Part shown: piece after piece, positions 1 to 8,272 of the stretch
How the letters are laid out: every line of letters begins with the position of its first letter
Position numbering within the stretch: the stretch's first letter is position 1
Assembly (NCBI RefSeq): GCF_004341885.1
Contig: NZ_SLVX01000034.1
Span: 1 to 34,327 of the forward strand
DNA length: 34,327 nucleotides
Reading direction: 5' to 3'
Source of the DNA: Shinella granuli
GTDB taxonomy: Bacteria; Pseudomonadota; Alphaproteobacteria; Rhizobiales; Rhizobiaceae
Notes under the pieces: model-generated
Database searches by the model: none
Seen by the model: the letters and a program-made list of their open reading frames with translations, nothing else
What the model was told of the DNA's origin: nothing
Translations under genes and position numbers: made by a program

Positions 1-93
1 CTCGGGCTTAAGCCCTCCCGGCGGTCTCAGGCCGGCGCCGCAGTGGCCGACTTTTGCTCCGCCCCGTGGCCGGTTTTTACTCCGCCGTTGACA
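1..93 (-). mobile_element. Terminal end of an IS21-like insertion sequence (left edge)
   Basis: This stretch is repeated exactly, in inverted orientation, at 34233-34325. Identity stops at position 93, at a 5'-TGTCAAC tip when read on the minus strand, so the element body lies outside the window to the left. Inside it are two 21-bp direct subrepeats (43-63 and 66-86), spaced 23 bp apart, identical at 18 of 21 positions and both beginning GTGGCCG and ending CTCCGCC. Tandem transposase-binding repeats behind a TG...CA tip are typical of the IS21 family (istA/istB). No transposase gene is visible, so the family call is inference. A perfect 12-bp palindrome GGGCTTAAGCCC lies at 4-15. Confidence 0.6.
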
Positions 94-523
94 GCTTTCA
101 AGCACACCACATTTGCACTGATCGACCGCAAATGAGGTCGTAGGCCGAAAGGCTGGCTTCGGTCGATTGCGCCCTGCTGTGTTGCGCCCACAATCGAGGG
201 ACGGACAAGCGATCTGGGCTCCGTGGTTGGCCATTGGATCATGTTCGGCTGTGGGCGTTTGATCCTCGCGATCCTCCCAGCCACTGCGCAGCAACGTCGT
301 CACATGTTCGATCGTTTGCCTTCCATCAGCCATGCAACGGCTTCCGACGATACCTTCCAGCCGAACAGCGGCCCACGCCGCCAATGCATACCCTCCTCAA
401 CCGAGCGCAGGCCGGTCGCTAGGGTTCCGGCGTGACGGATTGATTCCGATGGCACATGGACGCCGCTTCTAATAACTAGACTTTCTCCGTCATGTTAATT
501 AGACATTCAGCGAAGCGCCGCCC
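94..523. other. Intergenic stretch next to the IS end, no supported gene
   Basis: About 430 bp separate the IS tip from the first gene. Open frames exist on both strands, for example a minus-strand frame from an ATG at 331-333 that runs through the IS end and off the window. None shows a recognisable domain. This may be decayed DNA left by the insertion. The last 50 bp are AT-richer and probably carry the promoter of the next operon. Confidence 0.5.
492..506. promoter_or_regulatory. Possible small operator upstream of the iron-type operon
   Basis: An inverted repeat ATGT-N7-ACAT lies in an AT-rich patch about 30 bp before the likely ATG of the methyltransferase gene. It sits where a repressor site of a metal-regulated operon would be expected. 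It does not clearly match an Irr, RirA or Fur consensus that I can recognise, so this is a weak candidate. Confidence 0.2.
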
Positions 524-1363
524 GTGGGACTGAACATGCCGAAAGCCAACTGGACATTGAAGGATGACATTCGCGAGTATTGGACCTCGCGCGCCGCGAC
601 GTTCGATCTCTCTCCAGGGCACGAAATCTTCGGCGACGACGAGCGCCGCGCCTGGCACGCCCTCATCGAAAGGCATCTCGGTGCCGGGGGCGGGCGCAAG
701 GCATTGGACCTTGCAAGCGGCACGGGCGTCATTTCCCGCCTCTTGTGCGAGAACGGCTTTGCCGTGACGGGGCTCGACTTCTCCGAGGCGATGATCGAGC
801 AGGCCCGGCTCAAGGCCGCAAAGCACAGTCTCGACGCGACCTATGTCCTCGGCGATGCAGAGGAGACCCGCCTGCCCGACGACGCCTTCGACGTCATCAT
901 GACGCGCCACCTGGTCTGGACCCTGCCCGACCCCGGAACCGCCTTCGCGGACTGGTTCCGCGTGCTGAAACCCGGCGGGCGCGTCCTCATCGTCGACGCC
1001 GACACGACGGCAAGGAGCATGACGTCCAGGCTGCTGCAGAGGCTTGCCGCCGTCCTCAAGCGGTTCGCGCGGCCCTCCCCGACGCCGGGAATGGATATCG
1101 AGGTGCACAACCGGATCGTCTCGCAGGTGCACTTTTCCGGCGGCGCCCGCGCGGAGGACGTCGCTGCGCTGCTCGCCGGCGCGGGCTTCGAGACTGTCGT
1201 CATCGACCGCGATCACGGACGGATCCGCCGGGCGCAGGGCCGCCACATGCCGCTGCACCAGCGGCTGGGTCGTGCGAGCCAGGACCGCTACGCGATCCTC
1301 GCCACGAAGCCGGCAGCGATACCGGCAGCAATCGACGCCCGCTCCGGGCAGCACGCAGCATAG
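524..1363 (+). CDS. Class I SAM-dependent methyltransferase
   Basis: The 279-residue protein has the Rossmann methyltransferase fold. Motif I (LDLASGTGV, residues 61-69) is followed by an acidic residue in GLDFSEAM (D85), then a DAEETRLPDDAFD segment and FRVLKPGGRVLIVDAD, as in UbiE/Methyltransf_11 proteins. It should transfer a methyl group from S-adenosylmethionine to an unknown acceptor in the cytoplasm. The GTG at 524 is the longest start. The ATG at 536 has a GGGA element at suitable spacing and may be the true one. It ends 15 bp before an iron-type binding protein gene and is clearly the first gene of that operon, so a role in modifying a metallophore, or something released from it, is plausible but inferred. 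Confidence 0.85.
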   Translation: MGLNMPKANWTLKDDIREYWTSRAATFDLSPGHEIFGDDERRAWHALIERHLGAGGGRKALDLASGTGVISRLLCENGFAVTGLDFSEAMIEQARLKAAKHSLDATYVLGDAEETRLPDDAFDVIMTRHLVWTLPDPGTAFADWFRVLKPGGRVLIVDADTTARSMTSRLLQRLAAVLKRFARPSPTPGMDIEVHNRIVSQVHFSGGARAEDVAALLAGAGFETVVIDRDHGRIRRAQGRHMPLHQRLGRASQDRYAILATKPAAIPAAIDARSGQHAA

Positions 1364-1378
1364 GCAAGGGAGAAAAGG

Positions 1379-2545
1379 ATGCTTGTATTTCTGAACAGGG
1401 CGAGGCTCGCGCTCATACGCCCGCTCACCATGGTGTTCTACCTGCTTCTCGCCGTCACCGGTGCGGCCGGACTTGCCGGCGCTCAGGAAAAGATCACCGT
1501 CACCGATCTCGCCGGCCGCACGGTCGAGGTTCCGCACGGCGCGAAGAAGGTCATCCTCGGCGAGGGGCGGATGTTCTACGCGACGGTGGTCTTCGACAGG
1601 GAAAATCCCTTCGAGCAGCTTGCCGCCATCGGCGACGACCTGCCGAAGTTCGATCCCGACACCTGGAACAAGTATCTCGCGCGCTTCCCGCAGGCCAAGG
1701 ACGTGCCGATGATCGGCGCGGCCGCCTCGGCGGACTTCAGCGTCGAAAAGGCCCTCGAACTCGATGTCGACGTGCTCGTCGTCACCCTCGGCTTCTACGA
1801 CAAGATCAAGGAAAGCGGCATCATCGAGACGCTGGAGAAAGCTGGCGTGCCGACCGTGTTCGTCGATTTCCGCGAGCGGCCCACCCAGAACACCGTACCC
1901 TCCATCCTCCTGCTCGGCCGCATTTTCGGCAAGGAAGCGCAGGCCCAGGCCTTCGCCGACTACTACATGGCCCAGATGCGCCGGGTCTATATGGGGATTT
2001 CCGGCCTGAAGCCGGATGAACGGCCGGTCGTCTTTGCCGAGCGCGCCGCCGGGCTCGATCCCGCCGTCTGCTGCGACACGTTCGGAAACTTCAACTTCGG
2101 CGAGTTCATCGCGGAAGCGGGCGGCTTCAACCTCGGAACGAAATATCTGACGGGCGTCAGCGGCAGGCTCAATCCGGAAGCCGTGGTCGTCGAGAACCCG
2201 CCGTTCATCGTCGTCACCGGCGCCAACTGGTCGACCTCCAATCCCGGCAACACCGCCGTCTGGCTCGGTTACGAGACGGCCGAAGACAAGGCCCAGGAAC
2301 AGCTCCGTGGCCTGATGCAGCGCCCCGGCTTCCCGGAAATCAAGGCCGTGAAGGACAACAATGTCCTGGCCGTCTACCACCAGTTCTACCAGAGCCCGTA
2401 CCATTTCGTGGCCGTGCAGGCTCTCGCCAAGTGGCTTCACCCGGAACGGTTCGCGGATCTCGACCCGCATGCGACCTTCAAGGAACTGCATGAAAAGTTC
2501 CTGCCGATCGATGTCAGCGGCGTGTTCTGGACGACCCTGAAGTAA
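1379..2545 (+). CDS. Periplasmic substrate-binding protein of an iron-siderophore-type ABC transporter
   Basis: The 388-residue protein starts with a basic N-terminus and a hydrophobic segment ending near AGLAGA (about residues 30-35), a likely signal peptide. The mature part opens with KITVTDLAGRTVEVP, the usual start of FecB/FhuD/BtuF (Peripla_BP_2) proteins, and keeps the two-lobed pattern, including VLVVTLGFYDKI and a C-terminal VFWTTLK. It should capture a chelated metal or corrinoid-like ligand in the periplasm and deliver it to the permease at 2575. A purine-rich AAGGGAGAAAAGG precedes the ATG. The protein is longer than classical FhuD (about 300 residues), as in the long rhizobial FecB-like group. 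The ligand cannot be read from sequence. Confidence 0.88.
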   Translation: MLVFLNRARLALIRPLTMVFYLLLAVTGAAGLAGAQEKITVTDLAGRTVEVPHGAKKVILGEGRMFYATVVFDRENPFEQLAAIGDDLPKFDPDTWNKYLARFPQAKDVPMIGAAASADFSVEKALELDVDVLVVTLGFYDKIKESGIIETLEKAGVPTVFVDFRERPTQNTVPSILLLGRIFGKEAQAQAFADYYMAQMRRVYMGISGLKPDERPVVFAERAAGLDPAVCCDTFGNFNFGEFIAEAGGFNLGTKYLTGVSGRLNPEAVVVENPPFIVVTGANWSTSNPGNTAVWLGYETAEDKAQEQLRGLMQRPGFPEIKAVKDNNVLAVYHQFYQSPYHFVAVQALAKWLHPERFADLDPHATFKELHEKFLPIDVSGVFWTTLK

Positions 2546-2546
2546 C

Positions 2547-2569
2547 GGAGGGCGCTTCGGCGCCTCTCC
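2547..2569 (+). terminator. UUCG-capped hairpin between binding protein and permease genes
   Basis: Just after the stop codon, GGCGC-TTCG-GCGCC (2551-2564) forms a stable tetraloop hairpin, extended by GGAG/CTCC with one bulge. There is no U-run, so it is more likely an mRNA-stabilising or attenuating hairpin than a full terminator. Such structures often keep binding-protein mRNA more abundant than permease mRNA. Confidence 0.5.
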
Positions 2570-2574
2570 TGCCG

Positions 2575-3645
2575 TTGGAAGAGACGATGGACCAGACGAT
2601 CACGATGCGGGCCGGTGAACGATACCGCCGACGGATGATGCGCAACAGCCTGTTCGTGGGCGGCGCAATCCTGCTGCTGGTCCTGGCCATAGGGGTCGAC
2701 GTCGGGGTGGGTCCCGGCTGGTACACGCCGGCCGAGGTTCTGACCGCCCTGCTTTTCCCGCAGGACGTGGCGCCGAAGCTCGCCATCATCGTCTGGGACG
2801 TGCGGCTGCCGGTGGCGGTGATGGCCGTCCTCATCGGCGCCATGCTCGGCATCGCCGGCGCCCAGATGCAGACGATCCTGCACAATCCACTCGCCGATCC
2901 GTTCACGCTCGGCATCTCCTCGGCGGCGAGCTTCGGGGCGGCGCTGGCGATCGCGCTCGGCATCGGCCTGTGGCCGGCGGGCGGCAACGTCTTCATCGCC
3001 CTCAACGCCTTCCTGTTCGCGCTCGGCACGTCGCTGGTGCTCTTCATGTTCACGCGCATGCGCGGTGTGACGGTGGAAACCTTCGTCCTGGTCGGCATCG
3101 CGCTCTTCTTCACGTTCAACGCGCTGCTGGCATTCATCCAGTATCAGTCCTCCGAAGCGCAGCTTCAGCAGATCATATTCTGGATGATGGGGAGCCTGGC
3201 CCGGGCATCCTGGACAAAGATCGCCGTCTGCCTCGTCCTGCTCGCACTCGTCGTTCCGCTCTGCTGGGCGCGCAACGCGATGATGACCGCCCTGGCGATG
3301 GGCGACGACCGGGCGGCCAGCCTCGGCGTGCCGGTCGCACGGCTGCGGCTGGAAATGCTGGCCTGCATTTCGCTGCTTGCGGCAACGGCGACCGCCTTCG
3401 TCGGCACCATCGGCTTCGTCGGCCTCGTCGGCCCCCATATCGCCCGCATGCTGGTCGGCGAGGACCAGCGGCATTTCATCCCGGTCTCGGCTGCCGCGGG
3501 CGCCGTCATCCTTTCGGTTTCATCGACCGCATCCAAGGCGATCACCCCCGGCGTTATCTACCCGATCGGCATCATCACCGCCCTCGTCGGCGTGCCGTTC
3601 TTCCTGAGCCTGGTGATTTCGATCCGGCGGGAGACCTGGCGATGA
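2575..3645 (+). CDS. FecCD-family permease of an iron-siderophore-type ABC transporter
   Basis: The 356-residue protein is hydrophobic throughout and has about nine or ten predicted membrane spans. It carries FecCD hallmarks: IIVWDVRLPVAVMAVLIGAMLG (near residues 70-90), AGAQMQTILHNPLADPFTLGISS, and GTIGFVGLVGPHIARMLVGEDQR (near residue 280), the cytoplasmic loop that contacts the ATPase. A TTG at 2575 gives the longest form. The ATG at 2587 behind GGAAGAG is an equally good start. The stop overlaps the next gene by four bases (ATGA), so permease and ATPase are translationally coupled. As the only permease gene here, it probably acts as a homodimer, as in BtuC. Confidence 0.9.
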   Translation: MEETMDQTITMRAGERYRRRMMRNSLFVGGAILLLVLAIGVDVGVGPGWYTPAEVLTALLFPQDVAPKLAIIVWDVRLPVAVMAVLIGAMLGIAGAQMQTILHNPLADPFTLGISSAASFGAALAIALGIGLWPAGGNVFIALNAFLFALGTSLVLFMFTRMRGVTVETFVLVGIALFFTFNALLAFIQYQSSEAQLQQIIFWMMGSLARASWTKIAVCLVLLALVVPLCWARNAMMTALAMGDDRAASLGVPVARLRLEMLACISLLAATATAFVGTIGFVGLVGPHIARMLVGEDQRHFIPVSAAAGAVILSVSSTASKAITPGVIYPIGIITALVGVPFFLSLVISIRRETWR

Positions 3646-4415
3646 CCCTCGAAATAAGCGGCCTCCGTTTCGCCTACGGCACGAATGTCGTGTTCGACGC
3701 GCTACATGCGGCTCCGTTTCAGAAAGGCGAGCTGACGGCCTTGATAGGCCCCAATGGTGTCGGCAAGTCATCGTTGTTTCGATTGATGGCAGGCTTGCAC
3801 AAACCTGCCGAAGGGAAAATCCTGCTGCATGGAACCGACACGTCGCTGTTGCCCGACAGACGTCGGTCAGAGAGCATCTTTCTCCTGACGCAGCATACTG
3901 CGATGAAGGCCGCGCTCGCCGTTTTTGACGTCGTCCTCCTCGCCAAGAGAGGATGGCAAGGTGGAAGGGCGACCAGCAGTGACATCGCTCACGTTGAAGA
4001 GACCCTGGATCTGCTCGGCATCGAATTCCTGTCCGATCGTCTTGTCACCGAATTGAGCGGCGGCCAGCAACAGCTTGTGGCCCTGTGCCAGGCCCTGGTG
4101 CGCAACCCGCAAGTCCTGTTGCTCGACGAGCCGACGAGTGCGCTCGACCTCCGCCGTCAACTGGAAGTCCTGCGCTTGATACGAAACGTCACGCGGGAGC
4201 GCCAGATCATTACGTTCGCGGCCCTGCATGATCTCGCACTGGCAAGCCGCTTCGCCGATCGTTTCGTGCTGCTGCACGAAGGCCGTGTGGCGGTTGACGG
4301 CAATCCCGAAGAGGTTCTCCGAAACCCCCTTACTGGCAATGTCTATGGCGTACGTTTGGAGATCGACAGGAACGCCAATGGAAGCCTGATCGTCAATGCG
4401 GATCTGACATCATAG
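3642..4415 (+). CDS. ABC transporter ATP-binding protein, FecE/FhuC type
   Basis: The 257-residue ATPase has Walker A GPNGVGKS (residues 36-43), signature LSGGQQQ, Walker [13 protein letters not shown] and the switch histidine in ALHDLALA. It powers import by the adjacent permease. Its ATG overlaps the permease stop (ATGA). It is the last gene of the four-gene plus-strand operon. From about 3690 onward codon third positions look less G/C-biased than in the permease (for example more TTG, GGT and GAA), which could mean a separate history, but I have not measured it. Confidence 0.9.
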   Translation: MTLEISGLRFAYGTNVVFDALHAAPFQKGELTALIGPNGVGKSSLFRLMAGLHKPAEGKILLHGTDTSLLPDRRRSESIFLLTQHTAMKAALAVFDVVLLAKRGWQGGRATSSDIAHVEETLDLLGIEFLSDRLVTELSGGQQQLVALCQALVRNPQVLLLDEPTSALDLRRQLEVLRLIRNVTRERQIITFAALHDLALASRFADRFVLLHEGRVAVDGNPEEVLRNPLTGNVYGVRLEIDRNANGSLIVNADLTS

Positions 4416-4575
4416 GGAAGCTTGCCCTTCCACCATGCCACAACCGCTGCCTTGCCGACCTGCGCCTGATGGCATCACCCATGTCATGACCGACCGCGTT
4501 CCCATTCCGGCCCGTGCCCGCATCGCGCTTCTGGCCGTCTGGCGGCCGAACGGCCGTGAACCCGGTGGCATGGTT

Positions 4576-5697
4576 TCAGCTCTTCGGAAAAGCATGGATA
4601 TCCACAAATGCTTGTCGCTTGGCGCCCATGCTTGCCAATGGAGCGTTCTTCGACAATTTCACGCCTATTCCCATCGACGACGAGGTGAGGATGATGCCAT
4701 GTCGCAATAGCGCAGCGGTGATGGCTGAGATCGTCGTTTCCTTCAGGTGTCCCTCGCCCGTTTCATAGCGGCGAATGGTGGCACATGAAACGTCGGACTC
4801 CTGCGCGAGCTCATCCGCCGACCAGCCAAGCATCGCCCGCGCCGCGCGGAGCTGCTGCGGCTGCAGGACGGCATCGCCGTCGTTGAAGGAAACCGCATCC
4901 TCCAGGCGCCATGTCTCCTGGATCGTGCCCAGCCACTCGATCGGTTTTTCCCCTTCAAAGCGGACGGGCATGCCGCGCAAGGTCACCTGTCTGTATTCCC
5001 CGTCCCTGTAGCGCAGGCGATAGGAAACGGTATAAGGCGAGGCCGCGCCAATGGCGGACGACCATTCCTCGACGACGCGCTGCCGGTCCTCGGAGTGAAT
5101 GGCTTCGGCCCATCCGCCGCCGCATATTTCTGCCTCGCTTTGGCCGGTAATCTCCTTCCATCCTTTGAGGTCGAGGATTGAGCCGCTCGCATCCGCCACC
5201 CAGAAGATTTCCCCGGTCATCCTCACCAGGGCCTCGAGCCGCGCGCGTTCGCGCACCACCGCGGCCCGCGACCTCCGTTCCCTGGTCACATCCTCCACGA
5301 CGCCGACGACGAGATCCTGCGGACCGTCGTTCTGCTTCACCTGATCGATATCGACGCGTATCCAGCGAGAGGCGCGGTCCGCATGCACCAGCCGGACCTC
5401 CCGCGAGACCGGCATGCCCGTCCTGGCAAGCGGGAAAATCGATCGGAAGTCCTCCTGGTCATCAGGGTGAACAAGGGAAATCCAGGTTCCCAGGCCGAAC
5501 CCTTCGTCCGGCGCGAGGCCCATGGCCTTGAAGAACCCCCGCGTCGCCCGGATCGCGCCGGTCGCCATATCGGCATTCCAGAAGCCGATGCTCGTGAACC
5601 GTTCCACCATCTCGATATAGTGGCGTGACGAAACAAAGTTCGGCGGTTTTGCCGGCATGGCTGTCCTCGTTTGCTTATATGTCGAGTGGCCTTCCAT
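4576..5697 (-). CDS. PAS-PAS-HTH sensor/regulator
   Basis: The 373-residue soluble protein has two PAS_3-type folds (about residues 30-145 and 150-265), shown by HPDDQEDF and HSEDRQRV plus VEDVTRERR and TIQETWRLED at the domain ends. A C-terminal Cro/CI-type helix-turn-helix follows (about 281-336: LRAARAMLGWSADELAQ, TIRRYETGEG). PAS domains bind small ligands or cofactors and the HTH binds DNA, so it is probably a one-component regulator. It starts 8 bp after the sugar-type ATPase stop, behind GGGAGA, and so belongs to the upstream uptake operon. An internal ATG at 5658 with a GAGGA site is an alternative start. No kinase, GGDEF or EAL domain is present. Confidence 0.75.
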   Translation of the reverse strand: MEGHSTYKQTRTAMPAKPPNFVSSRHYIEMVERFTSIGFWNADMATGAIRATRGFFKAMGLAPDEGFGLGTWISLVHPDDQEDFRSIFPLARTGMPVSREVRLVHADRASRWIRVDIDQVKQNDGPQDLVVGVVEDVTRERRSRAAVVRERARLEALVRMTGEIFWVADASGSILDLKGWKEITGQSEAEICGGGWAEAIHSEDRQRVVEEWSSAIGAASPYTVSYRLRYRDGEYRQVTLRGMPVRFEGEKPIEWLGTIQETWRLEDAVSFNDGDAVLQPQQLRAARAMLGWSADELAQESDVSCATIRRYETGEGHLKETTISAITAALLRHGIILTSSSMGIGVKLSKNAPLASMGAKRQAFVDIHAFPKS

Positions 5698-5705
5698 CGT
5701 CTCCC

Positions 5706-7202
5706 TCAGTGCACCGCCGCATACATGATCTTTTCTTCCGTCGCCTCCTCGATCGACATCTCCTCCACGATGCGCCCCTGCTTGGCGACGAGGATGCGAT
5801 CGGAGATGGCAAAAATTTCCGGCAGGTAAGAGGAGATGACGACGACGGCGCCGCCGGCATCGGCGAGTTGCTGGATCATGGAGTGGATTTCTGCGATCGC
5901 ACCGACATCGACGCCCCGCGTCGGCTCGTCGAAGATGATCAGCTCGGGGGCCTGGATGAGGCTTTTCGCGATCACGACCTTCTGCTGGTTGCCGCCCGAA
6001 AGCTCGACGACCTTCGCATCCTCCCGGATCGTCCGAATGTTCAGCCGCTCGACCCACTCCGCCGCCTCGCGGCGCGCCTGCGACAGGGTGACGACCGTCG
6101 CCGGGTTGGCACCCTTGAAGAGCTTGCCGAAAAAGATGTTCTGGGCGATCCCCGCCGTCTCGAACAGCCCGTCGAGCTTGCGGTCCTCGGTTATGTAGGC
6201 GACACCGCGGCTGATCGCATGCCGCGGCACGCCGAAACGAACGCTCCGGCCGTTCAACCGGACGCTTCCGCCGTGGAAGAAGTCGCGCTTGAGGATACCG
6301 GCAGCGATCTTCATCATTTCCGTCCGGCCCGCGCCGACCAGGCCGAACATGCCGGTCACCTGGCCGGCGAACACCGACATGGTGGCGCTGCGCACCGCCT
6401 TGCCCATGGAGACGTTTTCGAGCGCCAGCACCTTCCGGCCGGCCGGCCGCGCCCGGCGCCGGGAAGGGGAACCGTAGAGCTCGTCCTTGAGTTTTCGGCC
6501 GACCATGGCCTGTATGATGCGGCCGCGGGTGAAGTTCCCCGCCTCGTCCGTGACGATGCATTCGCCGTCGCGCAGGATGCTGATGCGGTCGGCGATCGCC
6601 AGCGCCTCCTCCAGGGCATGCGAGATGAAGACGATCGAGCAGCCTTCCGTCTTGAGACGCTCGATCAGCGCGAAGAAGTGCTGCTTTTCCTCGGGTGTCA
6701 GCGCAGCAGTCGGCTCGTCGAAGATGAGGACGCGGGCATGGCGCTGAAGCGCCCGGGCGATCTCCACCATCTGCTTCTTGGCCGCGCCGAGGGAGGAGAC
6801 GAGCGCCGTCGGCTCGACATGGAAGCTCAGGCGCTGCAATTGCTGCTGCGCCCGGATATTGACGCCGCGCAACCGGTTGAAGAAGGCCTCCTCCCCGAGG
6901 AACAGGTTCTGCGCCACCGTCATCGACGGGATGAGATTGGTCTCCTGGAACACCATGGCGATGCCGTGCGCGAGCGCATCTGCCGGCGAAGCGAACATCC
7001 GCGGCACGCCCTCCACCAGCATTTCCCCGGAGGTCAGCGGATAGAGGCCGGCGAGCACCTTGGTCAGCGTCGACTTGCCGGCACCGTTCTCGCCGAGCAG
7101 GGCATGCACCTCGCCGCGGCGCAGGGTGAAATCCACGTTGCGGAAGGCCGCGACGCCGCGAAACGCCTTGGTGGCATTCCTGAACGCGACGATATCGCTC
7201 AT
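5706..7202 (-). CDS. Double ATP-binding protein of a ribose-type ABC importer
   Basis: The 498-residue protein has the tandem-ATPase layout of RbsA/MglA (family length about 500). The first half has a full Walker A GENGAGKST (37-45), a divergent signature LGAAKKQ and Walker B IFDEPTAAL. The second half has a degenerate P-loop GLVGAGRTE, a good signature LSGGNQQK and IIFDEPTRGVDVGA. This asymmetry is normal for the family. Its ATG overlaps the stop of the preceding beta-propeller gene by four bases. It serves the two permeases encoded at 8272-10395 and 11452-12468. Confidence 0.93.
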   Translation of the reverse strand: MSDIVAFRNATKAFRGVAAFRNVDFTLRRGEVHALLGENGAGKSTLTKVLAGLYPLTSGEMLVEGVPRMFASPADALAHGIAMVFQETNLIPSMTVAQNLFLGEEAFFNRLRGVNIRAQQQLQRLSFHVEPTALVSSLGAAKKQMVEIARALQRHARVLIFDEPTAALTPEEKQHFFALIERLKTEGCSIVFISHALEEALAIADRISILRDGECIVTDEAGNFTRGRIIQAMVGRKLKDELYGSPSRRRARPAGRKVLALENVSMGKAVRSATMSVFAGQVTGMFGLVGAGRTEMMKIAAGILKRDFFHGGSVRLNGRSVRFGVPRHAISRGVAYITEDRKLDGLFETAGIAQNIFFGKLFKGANPATVVTLSQARREAAEWVERLNIRTIREDAKVVELSGGNQQKVVIAKSLIQAPELIIFDEPTRGVDVGAIAEIHSMIQQLADAGGAVVVISSYLPEIFAISDRILVAKQGRIVEEMSIEEATEEKIMYAAVH

Positions 7203-8272
7203 GCCGGCACCTCCCCGGCAAGATCGAGGCGAAGAAGCGTTCCGGCGCCGCGCGAGGCCGCGTAGAGCACGTCATCGACCTCCACGACGGAGGCGATGCC
7301 GTGCATCCTGCCGTCGGCGCGGGAGTGGTAGCTTTCAAGCGGCGCCATGGTCCGGTCGAGCCGCACGACCATGCCGTGGGAACGCGACGGCGCCCAGGGC
7401 TTCATGCTGCCCATCTGCCGCACGGAACCGGCCTGCAGCGGCAGCGACCCGTCATTCCCGCTGGAGAAATCCGGCCCGATCCAGGCCTCGGGCGGAATGG
7501 TCGCCATCATCTCGCGGCGATAGTCGCTTTCCCGCAGGACGAATTCGGTCAGTTGCCTGCGGGGCGCGAAGAGTGCAAGCCAGTAGCCGCCGTCGCCGGC
7601 GGGCGACAGACGGGCGGGATAGGCAGGCAGATCGGCAAGCTGCACCGCGCGCGATTGCGGTTCGACGATACGGTGGCGCCAGCTTTCCGACACGAGGAGA
7701 TTGCCTCCCGCATCGAGGGCCAGGCCGTAGGGGAAGGCCAGGCCGTCGCAGAGGATATCCGTCGTCCCGGTCGGGATGCGATGGCGGATCACCGCGCCGC
7801 TCGCGCCATGGCTCATCAGGTCGCGTTTCCAGGCGGACATTGCATGCGCCTGCGATCCGACGGCAAGGGCGACGGTCTCCTCGTCCACGAAGAGGGCCGC
7901 GGTGATGCAGTCGGCATAACGCTGCTCCAGCCGAAGCAGCCGCCAGCCGTTCCCCTCGCCGCCGATCTCGACGCCGATGCCCTCGACGGCCACGGCGAGC
8001 CTGCCGCGGGGCGAGCCCGCGACCGCGGTGATCGGGCGGCCGAAGCGGCGCAGGTTGTTGGCGCGCCCGGCCTGCAGGTCGATGCGCAGCAACCTGTCGG
8101 CGCTGCTGCAATGGAGCGCACCGGCCGCCAGGGCCAGGTTGTCGATGCCGGGCAGGTCGAGGATGCGCGTGGCATCATCGAGGCGGCTGTTCGGCTTGAA
8201 CACGCCGTCCATCGGCGGCACACTCAGCCCGTCCTCGCCGCTACGGCCGAAGATGCGCGAGAGAAATCCCAT
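7199..8272 (-). CDS. Beta-propeller protein of the SMP-30/strictosidine-synthase superfamily, probably non-catalytic
   Basis: The 357-residue protein is a paralogue of the C-terminal domain of the preceding gene product. Shared landmarks are GLAFPYGLALDAGGNLLVSESW (178-198) and DLPAYP...GDGGYWLALF (214-235), equivalent to IFPNGI and LPGYPDNI in the fused domain. The Asn and Asp usually associated with metal binding are replaced here (Y182 for Asn; A220-R221 for Asp-Asn), so hydrolase activity is doubtful. It has no obvious signal peptide. The start is an ATG that shares its A with the upstream TGA (TGATG) behind a GGGGGAGGA site. It could be a sensor or scaffold for the transported compound; that is inference. 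Confidence 0.75.
   Translation of the reverse strand: MGFLSRIFGRSGEDGLSVPPMDGVFKPNSRLDDATRILDLPGIDNLALAAGALHCSSADRLLRIDLQAGRANNLRRFGRPITAVAGSPRGRLAVAVEGIGVEIGGEGNGWRLLRLEQRYADCITAALFVDEETVALAVGSQAHAMSAWKRDLMSHGASGAVIRHRIPTGTTDILCDGLAFPYGLALDAGGNLLVSESWRHRIVEPQSRAVQLADLPAYPARLSPAGDGGYWLALFAPRRQLTEFVLRESDYRREMMATIPPEAWIGPDFSSGNDGSLPLQAGSVRQMGSMKPWAPSRSHGMVVRLDRTMAPLESYHSRADGRMHGIASVVEVDDVLYAASRGAGTLLRLDLAGEVPA

Noticed and set aside
1-333. A minus-strand frame from 333 running through the IS end and off the window
   Set aside because: It crosses the insertion sequence tip, has no known domain and no ribosome site; kept only as an intergenic note.
476-2491. A 671-codon open frame on the minus strand
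   Set aside because: It is antisense to the methyltransferase and binding protein genes, has low-complexity Arg/Glu/Asp/Gly composition and no domain. Long antisense frames are expected in GC-rich coding DNA.
4533-4555. GGCCGT/ACGGCC hairpin as terminator between the converging iron-type and sugar-type operons
   Set aside because: The 6-bp stem has an 11-base loop and no T-run on either strand.
4576-7338. A 920-codon minus-strand frame suggesting an ATPase-PAS-HTH fusion
   Set aside because: Its first 500 codons are an out-of-frame shadow of the sugar-type ATPase gene. Only the part from 5697 down codes for the PAS-PAS-HTH protein, which has its own ribosome site.
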